DNA of 64,000 bases, from NCBI RefSeq assembly GCF_004193775.1, contig NC_041021.1:2366001-2430000 (forward strand). Reading direction: 5' to 3'. Under the pieces are notes generated by a model that was not told the DNA's origin, searched no databases, and worked only from the letters and a program-made list of their open reading frames with translations. Origin of the DNA: Glycine soja. Lineage: Eukaryota > Streptophyta > Magnoliopsida > Fabales > Fabaceae. Positions 45,719 through 57,804 of this stretch are shown one piece after another (position 1 is the stretch's first letter; every line of letters begins with the position of its first letter). The position numbers were made by a program, and so were the translations under genes.

Positions 45719-45979
45719 AGAGAGAGTGGAGAAGATGGAAGAGAATACTGAGAGAGATGTAGAAAATGAAGATGAAAGGGAGGAAGAAAATAAGCAGAGG
45801 GAGAAAAAATGAATAAAGAGAAAAATAAAAAGAGAGAAACAAAAAAATGAGAGGTAAGAGAGCGAGGAAGTAAGCTATGAGCCAAAGACCAAAAGCCAAG
45901 TGGCGAGGGAGAGTAGGAGAGACCCATCCACCATTTTGGTGAAAGAAGCCCCATATCTTCCTCTCGTGCCTTCAAGGAA

Positions 45980-48603
45980 AGAAAAAGAGTGATACTTTGC
46001 TCGATTTCTTGATATATTCAAGAAGTTAGAAATCACAATTCCCTTCGGGGAGGCTCTACAAAAGATGCCTTTGTACACCAAATTCTTCAAGGACCTCCTC
46101 ACCAAGAAATGGAAATACATTAATGATGAAAGCATAGTGGTGGAAGGGAACTACAGTGCGGTTATTTAAAAAATTTTGCCACAGAAATTCAAGGATCCTG
46201 GAAGTGTGACCATTCTTTGTTCCATAGGGACTGGCTCAGTTGGAAAAGCTTTCATTGACTTTGGAGCGAGCATTAATTTGATGCCACTCTCAATGTGCAG
46301 GTAGATAGGAAATCTAAGGATTGCTTCCACCAGGATGACACTTCAACTCGCAGACTGCTCTATCACGAGGTCTTATGGTGTAGTTGAAGATGTTCTAGTC
46401 AAAGTATGTCAATTTACATTCCCAGCGGATTTTTTCATTATGGATATTGAGGAGGATTCTAACATTCCATTGATTCTAGGCCGCCCATTTATGCTGCAAC
46501 TAAGTGTGTAGTTGACATGGGCAATGGTAATCTAGAAATGAGTGTGGATGACCAAAAGGTGACCTTTAACTTATTTGAAGTAATCAAGCATCCCAGTGAC
46601 AACAAGGCTTTCTTCAAAGTGGAGACAACTGAGCAAGAGGCCAACATAGTTGTGCAAAGTCTGACTTTCCACTCTCCATTAGAAAGGGCATTAACAAATG
46701 CTATTGATTGTCTGACAAAGGAGGAGGAGAAAGACCTTAGAGCTTGCTTGGAGGACTTAGATAGATTGAAGGAAATTCCTTTGGGGGGAATATGCTTTTG
46801 AAGAGTTAAAAAAGGATACCACAGCTAAGAAACCCAAAGTAGACTTGAAGGTCCTGCCAACCCACTTAAAATATGTGTTCTTGGAAGAGAATGTCACAAA
46901 GCAAGTGGTGAATAGCAGTGACTTGTCCTCGGATGAAGAGTTCAGGCTGGTCGAAGTTCTCAAAAAGCATAAGGCAGCCATTGGGTGGCATATCTCAGAC
47001 CTCAAGGGAATTAGCCCTTCGTATTGCATGCATAAAATTATGATGGAAGTTGATTACAAGCCAGTGCGACAACCACAAAGAAGGCTTAATCCTTCAATGA
47101 ATGAAGAGGTGCACAAAGAAGTCCTTAAACTTTTGGAGGCAGGACTTATCTATCATATCTCAGACAGTGCTTGGGTGAGCATAGTGCAAGTAGTCCCCAA
47201 GAAAGGTGGAATGACTATGGTAAGAAATGAAAAAAATGACCTCATTCCCACCCGAACTGTCACAGGATAGAGAATGTGCATTGATTATCGAAAGTTGAAT
47301 GATGCCACTAGAAAAGATCACTTCCCTCTACCATTCATGGATCAGATGCTCGAGAGGTTAGCAGGCCAATCGTTCTATTGTTTCTTGGATGGATATTTTG
47401 GATATAATCAAATTGTCGTAGATCCCAAGGACCAAGAAAAAATGCATTTACTTGTCCCTTTTGTGTCTTTGCTTATAGGAGGATGTCATTTGGGCTATGC
47501 AATGCTCCAACCACGTTTTAGAGGTGTATGTTAGCAATATTCACAAATATGGTGGAGAAATGCATTGAAGTGTTCATGGATGATTTTTTAGTGTTTGGTC
47601 CATCTTTCGATTGTTGTGTAACCAATTTGGAGCTGGTCTTGCAGCGCAAGGAGACAAATTTAGTTCAGAATTGGGAGAAATTTCATTTCATGGTCCAAGA
47701 GGGAATTGTGTTGGGACATAAGATTTCTGCTAGAGGCATTGAAGTGGACAAAGCCAAAATTGATGTAATTGAAGAGCTTCCCTCACCAGTTAATGTAAAA
47801 GGCATCAGGAGTTTTCTGGGACACGCTGGGTTCTACAAGAATTTCGTTAAGGACTTATCCAAGATTGCAAAGCCATCGAGTAATTTACTCAATAAGGATG
47901 TTGTGTTTAAATTTGATGAAGAGTGTTTGGCAGAATTTCAGACCTTGAAGGACATATTGGTGTTAGCTCTAGTGATTACAACTTCTGGTTGGAGCAAAGA
48001 ATTTGAGCTAATGTGCGATGCAAGTGATTACGCAGTAGGTGCTGCTTTGGGGAAACGGAAGGAGAAAGTATTTCACTCCATATACTATGCGAGTAAAGTC
48101 CTAAATGGTGTGCAACTGAATTATGCCACCATAGAGAAAAAGTTGCTTGCTATCGTGTATGCTCTAGAAAAATTCAGATCCTATTTGGTGGGAACTTTAG
48201 TGGTTGTATTCACTGATCATGCAGCCATAAAATACCTTCTCATAAAGGCAGACTCCAAAGTCCAAACTAAGGCTTATCAGATGGATACTTTTGCTCCAAG
48301 AGTTTGACCTTGTGATTAAAGATAAGAAAGGGTTAGAGAATTTAGTGGCTGGCCACTTATCAAGGTTGATTAATGAAGATATGACTCGAGAAGAACTAGA
48401 AATCCATGATGAATTCTTTGATGAGTCATTACTAGTTGTGAATAAGAGACTATGGTTTGCAGATTTTGCTAATTACAAGGTTGCGGGGATCATTCCCAAG
48501 GATCTGAATTGGCATAAAAAAAAATTCCTTCATGATGCACACTTTTATGTTTGGGATAATCCTCATTTGTTTAAGATTGAAGCAGACAATCTGTTAAGGA
48601 GGT
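45980..48603 (+). pseudogene. pol of the Athila-like element: protease, RT, RNase H
   Basis: Aspartic protease motif DFGASINLMPLS near 46258 (family norm is DLGAS). Then LERALTNAIDCLTKEEEKDL linker, RT from about 46980 with MCIDYRKLNDATRKDHFPLP (47271) and FMDDFLVFG (about 47571, the YxDD position), and RNase H with DASDYAVGAAL (48018) and FTDHAAIKYLL (48212). Frameshifts occur near 46495, 46795, 47450-47520 and 48280, and in-frame stops around 46168, 46303 and 47268. Nonfunctional. Confidence 0.85.
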
Positions 48604-48793
48604 AGGCCAGGAGTATATTGTGGCAATGTCATAATTCTCCTTGCGAAGATCATTACAATGGGGATAAGATAGCTGCAAACGTCCTGTGAGCTGGTTTCTT
48701 CTAGCCCTCAATTTTTAAAGATGTGCATGATCATGTGTTGCACTATGACCAATGTTAGCGGACCGATGGTATATCCCACAGAAATGAGATGCC

Positions 48794-50246
48794 TATTAGT
48801 CCGTGAAAATGACTAACTTTTGTGTATAAAACTTGTGTATATTGTATCAAACTTCTCCAATTTATAGTTGTTTTATAATATTATAAGTATTTTATGTTAA
48901 ATATAGGTAATAGATAATTTATACTTTTGTTTTGTGTGTTTAATAATCAATTTCTCTCAATTTCAGGTTAATTAGGCAAATTGGCAAAAGTGTTGTCTTC
49001 ACCTTCTCGCTAAGCCAATATGCTGGCTTAGCGAGCATTCGCTAAGCGCGACACTTAGTGGCTAAGCGCAAGGAAGAATCCAGAAGAAGATGAGCTGTTA
49101 GGTTCGCTGAGCGCACCACCCCAGGTCATCAAGCACACCGCTTCAACTCATCCGCTAAGCGAGAGAAGCGCGCTAAGCCAAAATCCACTTATGCGTGCTA
49201 AGCGATTCAGATTTGCACTAAGCGCGCAAGCACGAACCAACCCACCTATTTAAGCTTGAAATCAGATTTTTTGAGAGGAGTTTGGCATTTTTTCTTGAGA
49301 AGCCTCTGCATGCACAAGAGTCTGCCTTGGCTTGAAGCTTTTACATGTTTAGGAAGTTCTAGAGAGAGAAAGGTCCAAGTTCCAAAGAGTTCTGAGAAAT
49401 TTTGCTGTGTGAAGATCTGTAGAGACGAGAGCTCGAGGCGGAAGTTGTTCTAAAAGCTTGAGATGAGTTTGTGAGTGATTGTGAGATCCTAGAGGGGATG
49501 GAGACATCCTCACCACTTGTATTTTTGCAATCTTTCATCTTGTTTTTCTCTGTGTTGTAAAGGAGGTTTCCAAACTATGGAAAGCTAAATCCTCTGTTGG
49601 ATCTTCCTTGTAGGTACCTGATGTAAATATATTTCTATCTATGTAATGATGTTTTGTGTGTTCTCTGTGCTATCTGCTTTTCATTCCAGTATGCCTTTAC
49701 CTTGATCACGTAGATGCATGCTTTGTTAGGGTCATTCAACAGTGGAAACTAGTCTGATTCTAAAGTCCTTGATAGTACGGGGCTAAGTTGTTGTACTGTT
49801 ACGAGGAATCGGGGTACAAGAACTTAGTTGTGTATGTGTGTCTTAATGTGGTCCTAGTTGAGTTTAGTCTTACAAAAGGAATCTGCGGACGAGACTTGAT
49901 CAGGATTAGGCTAGGCTATCATGAGGAATCGGGGTCTAGCAGTCCAGGAGACAACATAGGAATACATGGGCATTGTTAGATAGAGAACACCCGTTTTAGC
50001 ATCAGGAACCTATTAGGAAGACCAACGCGTTCTCTACTTGTTTTTACACAATATTTCTCGCGTGATTTTCTTTCTTTTTGCATAGATAGTTTACATACAT
50101 GTTCATAACCACAATCATCTTTTCATACCAGACACCTATTTACCGAAATAGTTTGCCAGATAACACAAGTTCCCCGAGAGTTTAATACTCGGTTCTTATC
50201 GTTTTATACTATTTGTGCGATCCGGTACACTTGCTGGCCGCGGACA
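48794..50246. mobile_element. Solo LTR inserted in the integrase region
   Basis: 1,453 bp flanked by ATGCC on both sides (48789-48793 and 50247-50251). Begins TATTAGTCCG rather than TG and ends CGGACA. Contains a CTTAGCG/GCTAAGCG cluster (49010-49220) and a leader-like region, like the surrounding gypsy LTRs. No internal region remains, so it is a solo LTR left by LTR-LTR recombination. Confidence 0.75.
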
Positions 50247-50781
50247 ATGCCCCTTCAGAATATAATCGATGTGGAATTTTTTGACTGTTGAGGTATTGAC
50301 TTTGTCGATCCCCTTCCATCATCTTATGGAAGTGAATATATACTGGTGGCTGTGGATTATGTCTTTAAATGGGTGGAGGTTGTAGCTGCTTCCAAGAATG
50401 ATGCCAAGACGGTCATAAATTTTTTGAAAAAGAATATATTTGCCCGATTTGGGGTTCCATGAGTCTTGATAAGTGATGGAGGTTCACACTTCTGCAATGC
50501 CCAATTGCAGAAGGTACTGGGGCATTATAATGTCACTCACAAGGTGGCTTCACCTTATCATCCCCAAACCAATGGTCAGGTTGAGGTATCCAACAAGGAA
50601 TTAAAGAATATTTTAGAGAAGACTATGGCATCCTCAAGGAAAGACTGGGCTACCAAACTGGATGATGCCTTGAGGGTTTACCAAATCGCTTTCAAGACTC
50701 CCATAGGACGGTCTCCTTTCTAGATGGTCTATGGGAAGGCTTGTCATCTACCAGTAGAGATGGAGCATAAGGCCTCCATCT

Positions 50782-50843
50782 TGTGAATGTATATCATGCA
50801 TGTTTTGATGATACCAAAACATTTTACTTGATGAGCACCAACA
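50782..50843. repeat. Short fragment of the neighbouring copia-type LTR
   Basis: The first 57 bases (TGTGAATGTATATCATGCAT onward) match the start of the LTR at 50904 with one difference, then only the terminal CAACA remains. It looks like an internally deleted second copy. Confidence 0.6.
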
Positions 50844-50903
50844 TTTCAAGCCTCTGCATTCACACTGAGATTCCTGAATTTTGATGAAGTTCTATCTAGT
50901 GAG

Positions 50904-52011
50904 TGTGAATGTATATCATGCAGGTTTTGATGATACCAAAACATTTTACTTGATGAGCACAAATCAAATCAAGTCAACAAACAAGATCAAGAAAAACTAA
51001 GATAAGGACTTAGTCAATTTGTTAAAAGAATCTCAATTTGATTGCTATACTTTGGCCTTAAAATCTTTACTATCAAAATTCTTTTATTAAGGATAAAATC
51101 AGTTCAAAAAATTTCTTTTTGAATTGGTAATCTATTATCAGGTTCATGTAATCGATTACCAGAGATTTTGTGATAATGACTTTTTGAAATTTTGAATTGA
51201 TGAACTAATGACACAAAATTATTTAAATTTTGATATGTGTAATCGATTACAAGAGTCATGTAATCGACTACCAGCGAAGAGATTTCAGAAAAACTTTTGA
51301 AAAATCATAACTCTTCAAAAATATAATTGTGTAATCGATTAATAGAATCTTATAACCGATTACCAGTGAAAAAGTTTCAGAAAAACCATTTGAAAAGACA
51401 CATCTCTTAAAACTATTTTTGAATAGGCACAATGAGCTTATATATGCGTGTGTGTCCCTACTTTGAAAATTATAGAATTCTTAGAGAACTTAATTGTCAA
51501 AATCTCTCTAAACAAATTTGGCCAAACTCTTGCAAATTATTGAAAATTCTTCCAGGAACTTCAAATTGTATCATCTGCTCTAAAGGAGATAAATCAATTT
51601 GTTCATCTCTTATAAAACTCAGTTGTAATCAAGAGACTTTTTGTCTCTTGGTGTGTGAGAAACTTGAACACAAGGGTAAGGGATCCCAAGGTGTGTTCAA
51701 AGATTTTAAAGGATTTACAAGGATAGTGGAAAATCTCAAGTGGGTTACTTGAGGACTGGACGTAGGCACGGGAAGTGACCGAACCAGTATAAATCGAGTT
51801 TGCAATTCTCTCTTCCCTCATCTCGATTATTTTATTGCAGTTTACTTTGTCTTGTGCATTTAAAAGAACATTATTAAAATTGATTTCTTATTCTTCTTCC
51901 GCATTTTGAATCTATCATATATCTTTTAAAAGGGGATTAAAACTCGTTAGTCAGAAAATTTTTAAGACTTAATTCACCCCCTCTTAAGTTATTGAGACCA
52001 CTTGTTCAACA
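50904..52011. mobile_element. Copia-type solo LTR with TAATCGATTAC motifs
   Basis: 1,108 bp, TGTGAATG...TTCAACA, inserted in the integrase C-terminal sequence. Several TAATCGATTAC-type palindromes lie between about 51125 and 51375. Structure and ending (CCCCCTCTTAAGTTATTGAG) parallel the solo LTR at 58734, suggesting the same broad SIRE-like copia lineage. The flanking 5-mers (GTGAG / CTAAG) do not match well, so the TSD is unresolved. Confidence 0.65.
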
Positions 52012-52378
52012 CTAAGAAGCGGAAACTACAACTCCTAGAGCTAAAGAGATGAGGCTCAATGCCTATGATTCTTCCAAGTTATATAAACAGGAGATGAAGG
52101 CCTACCATGACAAGAAACTATTAAAGAAGAGTTTTCAACTAGGACAACAAGTTCTGCTCTTCAATTCTAAACTTAGGCTGTTTCTGGGCAAACTCAAGTC
52201 CAAATGGTCTGGCCCCTTCACCATCAAAGAGGTAAAGCCTTATGGAGTTGGGGAATTGATGGATCCTTCTTCAGATGATTCGAAGAGAAGTTGGGTGGTG
52301 AATGGCCAGAGATTGAAGTTGTACCATGGTGGCAACATTGAGAGAATAACCACCATTCTCAATCTGCAAGACCCTTAG

Positions 52379-54806
52379 TGGGTGTCCTACGTCAATCTAG
52401 TGACGTTAAAGAAGCACTTACTGGGAGGTAACCCAGCTTTCTAACCTTTTTCTCATTCTCTATTCATGTTAGTTATTTTTTTAGGTAGTGTGGTGTAGTA
52501 ATAGAGTAGCCCTTAAAGTAGAGAAGATAAATTCTAGGTAGAATAAAGGTTGAAAATTACTGGATATCTCCATGGATGCTTGAATGTTAGGTCTAGTGTT
52601 GGCTTATGGTACCCAGAGAGCCCTGGAACTGGCGGTCTGATGACTACTGAATTTTGAGTGTAGCCATGTTTTGGTCATGTCGTGCTAAGCGCGTGTCTTT
52701 GCGCTAAGCACCTTTGTTATGATCTGGAGCGGCGCTAAGCAAGACCAACATCGCTAAGCGCCCAATCTCTCCTGCTAAGCGCATCTTGTAGTGCTCAGCC
52801 CAAAAATGCCTCTAACTGACCATATTCCCTATTAGGCTTAGTGCCAAACTTCGCGCTAAGCATAGATCCTAATCGCTAAGCGCAACCTTCGTGCTGAGCC
52901 CAAAAAATCCTTTGCGTGGAAATTCATTCTATTTGAGCTTAGCACGACACCTTCGCTAAGCCCAAAAATGTCTCTGGAAGAAATCAATTGTTAATTACGC
53001 TTAGCGACACCCACGTGTTGAGCGTGCAAAGCCTGGTTTCTGAGCGTGAGCAGGACGCTGAGCCACACCATGTCCCTGCATCTTCTATCATTCAATTCGC
53101 TGAGTGCAACTATAAAGGCTAAGCGCATTACTCATGCTCGCTAAGCGGGGAAGTGCTTACTGAGCGAAAGTTACAAACCAATCCTAGCTGCAGAACTCGC
53201 TAAGCCTGCCAATCAAGCGTTAAGCATAGAACCTTCTCGAGTTGGGTATTTCACAAACTGAGCTTAGCGCAAACATGCGCTAAGCGCAAGCAAAAAAAAG
53301 GTTGGGGGGGGGGGGGAAGACCAAAGGACTTCGTCCTCAGGTTGCTAAGCAAGATGCCTTCACTAAGTGCATAGTACTTTAATGTTATTGCTGTTGTCAG
53401 ACTGCACGCTTAGTGCGTGGCCACGCTAAGCGTATAATCAATAACTGCAGGCTATTTCGTAAACTGCCCTAAACCCCCAACCTCTCCCCATTCCGCCCAC
53501 TTCACTTTTTCCTCCCCACTCCCTTTACTTTTTTTTTTCTCTCCTGCACCACCTTATCTTCGTGCATTTTTGTTTCCACATTTTTTTCCTCTTCGTGGCA
53601 TACTATCTATGTAAGCATCGTTCTTAGGATACTTTGCTTCTCTTGAGTTTAGCATTCATGTTGCATCTGTGCATTGTGTTTCTTGCATTTTTTGTTCTAC
53701 ACTTAGTTTGTTTCTGTTCTGTTCACCTAGGCCTTGTAGTTTTATTGTTTTCTTCATAGGGACTGTTATTCTTTGGTTTAGTTTCGAACCCCTAAGTCTA
53801 CCTTCATGGATTAGCAAGCTCGTGCCTTTAAAGCCTTACAAAAGTCATTTTATGAGTTCATGCTTTTTTTTTTCTTGTGTTTGTTTGGGTTTTTGATTAA
53901 CTCGCTAAGTTGGACTCATGCGCTTAACGAGTTCATGTCATTTTCATAACAATTTATGGGTTTTTGATGAACTTGCTAAGCCTGACCCATGTGCTTAGCG
54001 AGTTCATGAATTTTGTTCATATTCTTTGGGTTTTTGTATGAACTCGTTAAGCCTTACTCTTGTGCTTAGCGGGTTTTTCTGTGTGTTTATAATTTCTAGG
54101 TTCTGTGTGTTTCGTGCTTGAGCTTAGCGTGCGTGGTTGCGCAGAGCCCTAATGTCTTTTCGTGTTTCATACCTTGTCTTAGCACACAAGTGGCGCTAAG
54201 CCCACCATGCTTTTTAGCTCCACCATGCAGGCTTAACGCACTCATTTGCGCTAAGCCTTGTTGTGTTCAATGCTACCAGTTGTGTCAGGCTTAGTGTGCG
54301 CCACGTGCTCAGCCAATCACCCTTTCACTCCTGGGGTTAGCGTGCCTCTACGCTAAGCCTAAATCCTTCTCTGGTTGCTCCTAGGCTAAGCTTGACTTCT
54401 GTGTTAAGCCCAATTTCTCCCTTATTTCCTATTTGGGCTTAGCGTGCCATGCTCACTCAGCCCAATTACCGCTCTATCTTGAATTAGGCTTAGCGCCCTA
54501 GTGGCGCTAAGCCACCTCTTCTCTTGATTCCATAGGGTGCTAAGCGCAACATTCGTGGCTTAGCACCTTCATCCCTTTTGTGCATTGGAACTAAGCGCGA
54601 CCCTTGTGGCTTAACGCCTTCATTCCTTTTGTCTATTGACACTAAGCATGAACCTCGTGGCGTAGTGCCCTCATTCTTCTTGTGTATTGGCATTAAGTGC
54701 ATCCTTCGCGACTTAGCGCCCCCCTTTTGTTACTTGCATTTTTCTATAATCTTTTTCATGCTTTGATAATCTGGTGTTGATTTTGTTTTTTTGTGTTTTT
54801 TTGTAG
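52379..54806. repeat. CTTAGCG/CGCTAAGC repeat tract between pol and the env-like ORF
   Basis: After the pol stop comes the Athila-typical TGGGAGGTAACCCA stretch. From about 52680 to 54725 roughly fifty degenerate copies of GCGCTAAGC and GCTTAGCGC alternate in both orientations with spacing of about 20-45 bp, interrupted by unique text and a 13-G run at 53304-53316. No coding function; open frames here are repeat artefacts. A polypyrimidine tract ends it. Confidence 0.8.
53304..53316 (+). repeat. 13-base G homopolymer
   Basis: Uninterrupted run of 13 G, unusual in AT-rich DNA; length may be unreliable in assembly. Confidence 0.9.
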
Positions 54807-56055
54807 ATGGCATCCAAGAAGAAGCGTGCTTCTTCCTCTCGGCCTCAAGAATCCTATGACTCCTCACGTTTTGTGTCGAAGGAGGCATGGGACCGGTACC
54901 AGACCAACGTTCATCTCCGGAACATCTTACCGAAGAGGAATATTGAGTTAGCTTACTCACACTATAATGAGTTCTTGCACGAGGTGGAGCGCCACCACTA
55001 GCATTGTCATCTCACTCGTAAGATGGAGAATCGTGTCGATGTGGTGCTAGTCAAAGAATTTTACTCCAACTTTTATGACCCTAAGCACCTCACCCCTAGG
55101 CAACGTAAGGTCAGGGGGAAGCTGACTCAATTTGATGCCACCACTCTCAATTCCTTCCTGGAGACACCGGTGGTTCTTGAGGCGAGGTAGCGTTTCTCGG
55201 AGTACTCTCGCTACTGCCATACCTACCCCGACCACCAGGCCATAGCGGCCAAGCTATGCATTCCAGGGCGGGGATTTATGCTAAATGCGGAAGGAGCCCC
55301 CTGCAAGTTGCTGAGAAAGGACCTAACTACCTTGGCTCAGACCTAGAGTGTCATATCTTACTCCAACCTAGCCCCCACCTCCTATACCTCAGACCTTAAC
55401 ATGGATTGAGCCCGTTTGGTCTATGGCCTTATGATGAAGATGAACATAGATGTTGGAGCCATGATATCTTATCAAATTTCTTAGATAGCCCAATCCAACT
55501 ATCAAGGTTGGGCTTTTCGGCTCTGATCACTGCTCTAAATGAAGCCCGGGGGGTCATCTCTGATTCTCTCACCTTTGAGTCCCTCAACCCCGCTGATCCA
55601 TCTATCACTTTCCTTGGGTCCCGCAAAGCTAGGGCTAAGGCTCCAGTTGAGGCACCTCCCGTTGCTCCTCCATCTCCCAGGCCAGCGACGCCTTCCTTCT
55701 CCTCCACTCTACCAGACCTGCTCATGCCTATGTTGCAGAGTATTTATCATGGGTAGTGCCTAAAGATCCAGAGCATCCATCACCTTTCCCAACAGCACCG
55801 TATCATTTCCCTGCATGACTTCCTGGAGCAGGTGGCATGGCCTGGAGTCCAGAGTTCCCTTATTGGAGGCGTAAGGCTCCTGAGGCTTACAGCCTAGCTA
55901 ATGGAGTTGATGCATGTGTTGGGATGGCTCAGGAGCCAACTGATGAGGCAGATGATGCTGATGCAGGTGTCGCTGATGCTAAGATGGATACAGATTATGT
56001 TGCTGATGTCACTGCAGCGCAGGGAGCTTGGTACCCATGGCCCACCCATGATTGA
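54807..56055 (+). pseudogene. env-like / plant-transposon-protein ORF of the Athila-Calypso element, broken
   Basis: An ATG directly follows a T-rich tract ending in TTTGTAG, a good 3' splice site, as expected for a spliced downstream gene. The N-terminus is Lys/Arg/Ser-rich, followed by a region resembling the putative plant transposon protein domain found downstream of pol in Calypso-like elements. A Pro-rich part and an Asp/Ala-rich C-terminus end it. Several in-frame stops and frame changes (for example at 55000, 55188, 55345 and 55408) make it nonfunctional. Env-like is a positional label; no fusion peptide is evident. Confidence 0.6.
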
Positions 56056-57433
56056 GTGACAGGATAAGGACTTTATTTATTTCTTCAGCATTATAGACAT
56101 TTTACTTTATTATGGTTTTGCAGTAATTTATGATTCAACACTTGGTTAGTTTTATAATTCTGATAGTGGTGATGCATGATAGACATTTTGATCTAATCGA
56201 TTCACGAAATTCTTTTTTTTGTGAGGTTTGTGGTTTGAATCAATTTCATGTTCTGGGAAAATTGCACTGTGATATTTGTTTTCAAAAAATTTCCGACTTC
56301 AAGTGAGTGTGCGCTACTTTGATTGATAGAGTGTGAAAATGTTACGCATGAGTGAAACAGTTAGCTTGCATGACAAGAAATTATGGAGTAGTAGACTAAT
56401 TGCTTGTAAACCGATAAGTTGTGTGAACCTTAATTGTGAGAGAACGAATGACTCTAAATTGCTGATTTTGCATGAATCTCTGAATGCTGAATAGATGCAT
56501 GATTTGGAAATGATCAAGGCCATGTTGTGATTTTTTTTTTCTTTTTAGCTACTAAGCCAAATATCCATCCTATATCAGCAAATGAAGGAACCCCTTGCAC
56601 ATTTTTTAGCCTAACATAACTGAATTTATTTTTGAACCCTAACTGAATGAAATGATTGCCTTGCACCTTGTCTTAGGTTATAGGAGAGCATCATCCTAGA
56701 AAAGATATTTGGTTCAAGATTGGGGGAGTGCCTGGAACTATCTATGTGCGGGGATTGTAACAGCATCACACAGTCAATGTAAATTGCAAAAAGTGGCACA
56801 ATGCCATTGTTGTTCCATTGTGTTAATAAAAAAAACCCTCTAAATGAGAAATAGAAACCAGAAGAAATGGTATTGAATAGAATATTATGTGATGTTAGTA
56901 GGGTAAGTAGGATAATCAAAGAAAATAACAAAAGGATGTAGCAAAGAAATTATGATAGCAATAAAATAGGGAATATGTGAATGCTCTCCTAAAACCCATG
57001 CTTTGCATCCACGAAAAACCATGACTTCTTTGCTAACCCGGCTATGTTACAAGCTTAATAAAGTCCTTAGGATCCACATTGTGTATATATGATTGTCTGG
57101 AATGAGATGGAGTGAAAAATTGGGAATTGACTACTAGTTGTTTGGATGAATTGACTTTTTCCTGAAACACTTATGTGCTTAAGAGAAACACTGGTTTGTG
57201 AGGAAAAAAGCTTAGTCAATCTTCCTTGATGCTTGTCATGCTTGCTAACTGATTTTATCTCTTTAGCTCAATTGCACATGCTTCTATCTTGAAATGTGAC
57301 AAATGCTAATTTGGGGGAGATATTGATTGATAATGTGCAATTATCTTAGTTACTGTAGTTGATACATTCTGAACAGGCCATTAACCTAACTTAGCATAGT
57401 TGGTTTCTTTTGCTTGAGGACAAGCAAAGCTTT
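56056..57433. other. Non-coding 3' region of the Athila-like element
   Basis: Long untranslated stretch between the env-like ORF and the PPT. It contains repeated TTGGGGGAG-type phrases (56720, 57310, 57436), as is common near the 3' end of Athila elements. No gene seen. Confidence 0.5.
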
Positions 57434-57446
57434 AAATTTGGGGGAG
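57434..57446 (+). promoter_or_regulatory. Polypurine tract of the Athila-like element
   Basis: AAATTTGGGGGAG lies two bases before the TGATAATTGATG start of the 3' LTR. Confidence 0.7.
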
Positions 57447-57448
57447 TT

Positions 57449-57804
57449 TGATAATTGATGTGCATAAGTAGATTATTGTTAGTCGTTATTTAGGAGTTAG
57501 TTTTATGTTGAATATTTGCATGGAAATAGATCTTTACCTCCAAATTATGGTTCTTTTTGTAGGAATTGTACATATTTTTCTGCTTAGTGTGATTTTATAG
57601 AGTACATACTCCAATTCTATGAATTAATGTTGAATCCAACTCAGTTTTAGGCCAAAGAAGAGAAGGTTCAAGTAGCTGATGACCCGCTCAGGGAGGAAAA
57701 TCTGCTCAGCGAGTGGCATCTACTAAGCGAGGCATACAACTCACTTAGCGGGTTGGGAAATCCTAGAAGAGGATCAGTCAGAGATGTGCTCGCCTAGCGC
57801 GCAG
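57449..57804 (+). repeat. 3' LTR of the Athila-like element, first part
   Basis: Starts TGATAATTGATGTGCATAAG as the 5' LTR does, then diverges. Contains CTCAGCGAG/CTAAGCGAG motifs near 57690-57800. Interrupted at 57804 by the second element and resumes after the TSD at 63885. Confidence 0.7.
57800..57804 (+). repeat. Left TSD of the second Athila-like element
   Basis: CGCAG, repeated at 63880-63884. Confidence 0.8.

Larger units (their letters stand above)
48604..52378 (+). pseudogene. Integrase region of the Athila-like element, split by two solo LTRs
   Basis: Zinc-binding HHCC part lies before 48793. The core resumes at 50247 with [20 protein letters not shown] (first Asp), LISDGGSHFCN (second Asp) and YHPQTNGQVEVSNKE (Glu). 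The C-terminal part is at about 50770-50900 and 52012-52378 (RLNAYDSSKLYKQ, KSKWSGPFTIKEV), closing at the TAG at 52376. Stops at 48750s, 50290s, 50461 and 50722. The coding sequence can be followed across both insertions, which shows they postdate it. Confidence 0.8.

Noticed and set aside
45627..45975. Minus-strand hydrophobic frames antisense to gag
   Set aside because: Complement of a Glu/Lys-rich GAGAAA run in gag; not a membrane protein gene.
54490..54766. Open frames with KRDEGAKPR-like repeats
   Set aside because: Translation of the CTTAGCG repeat tract.
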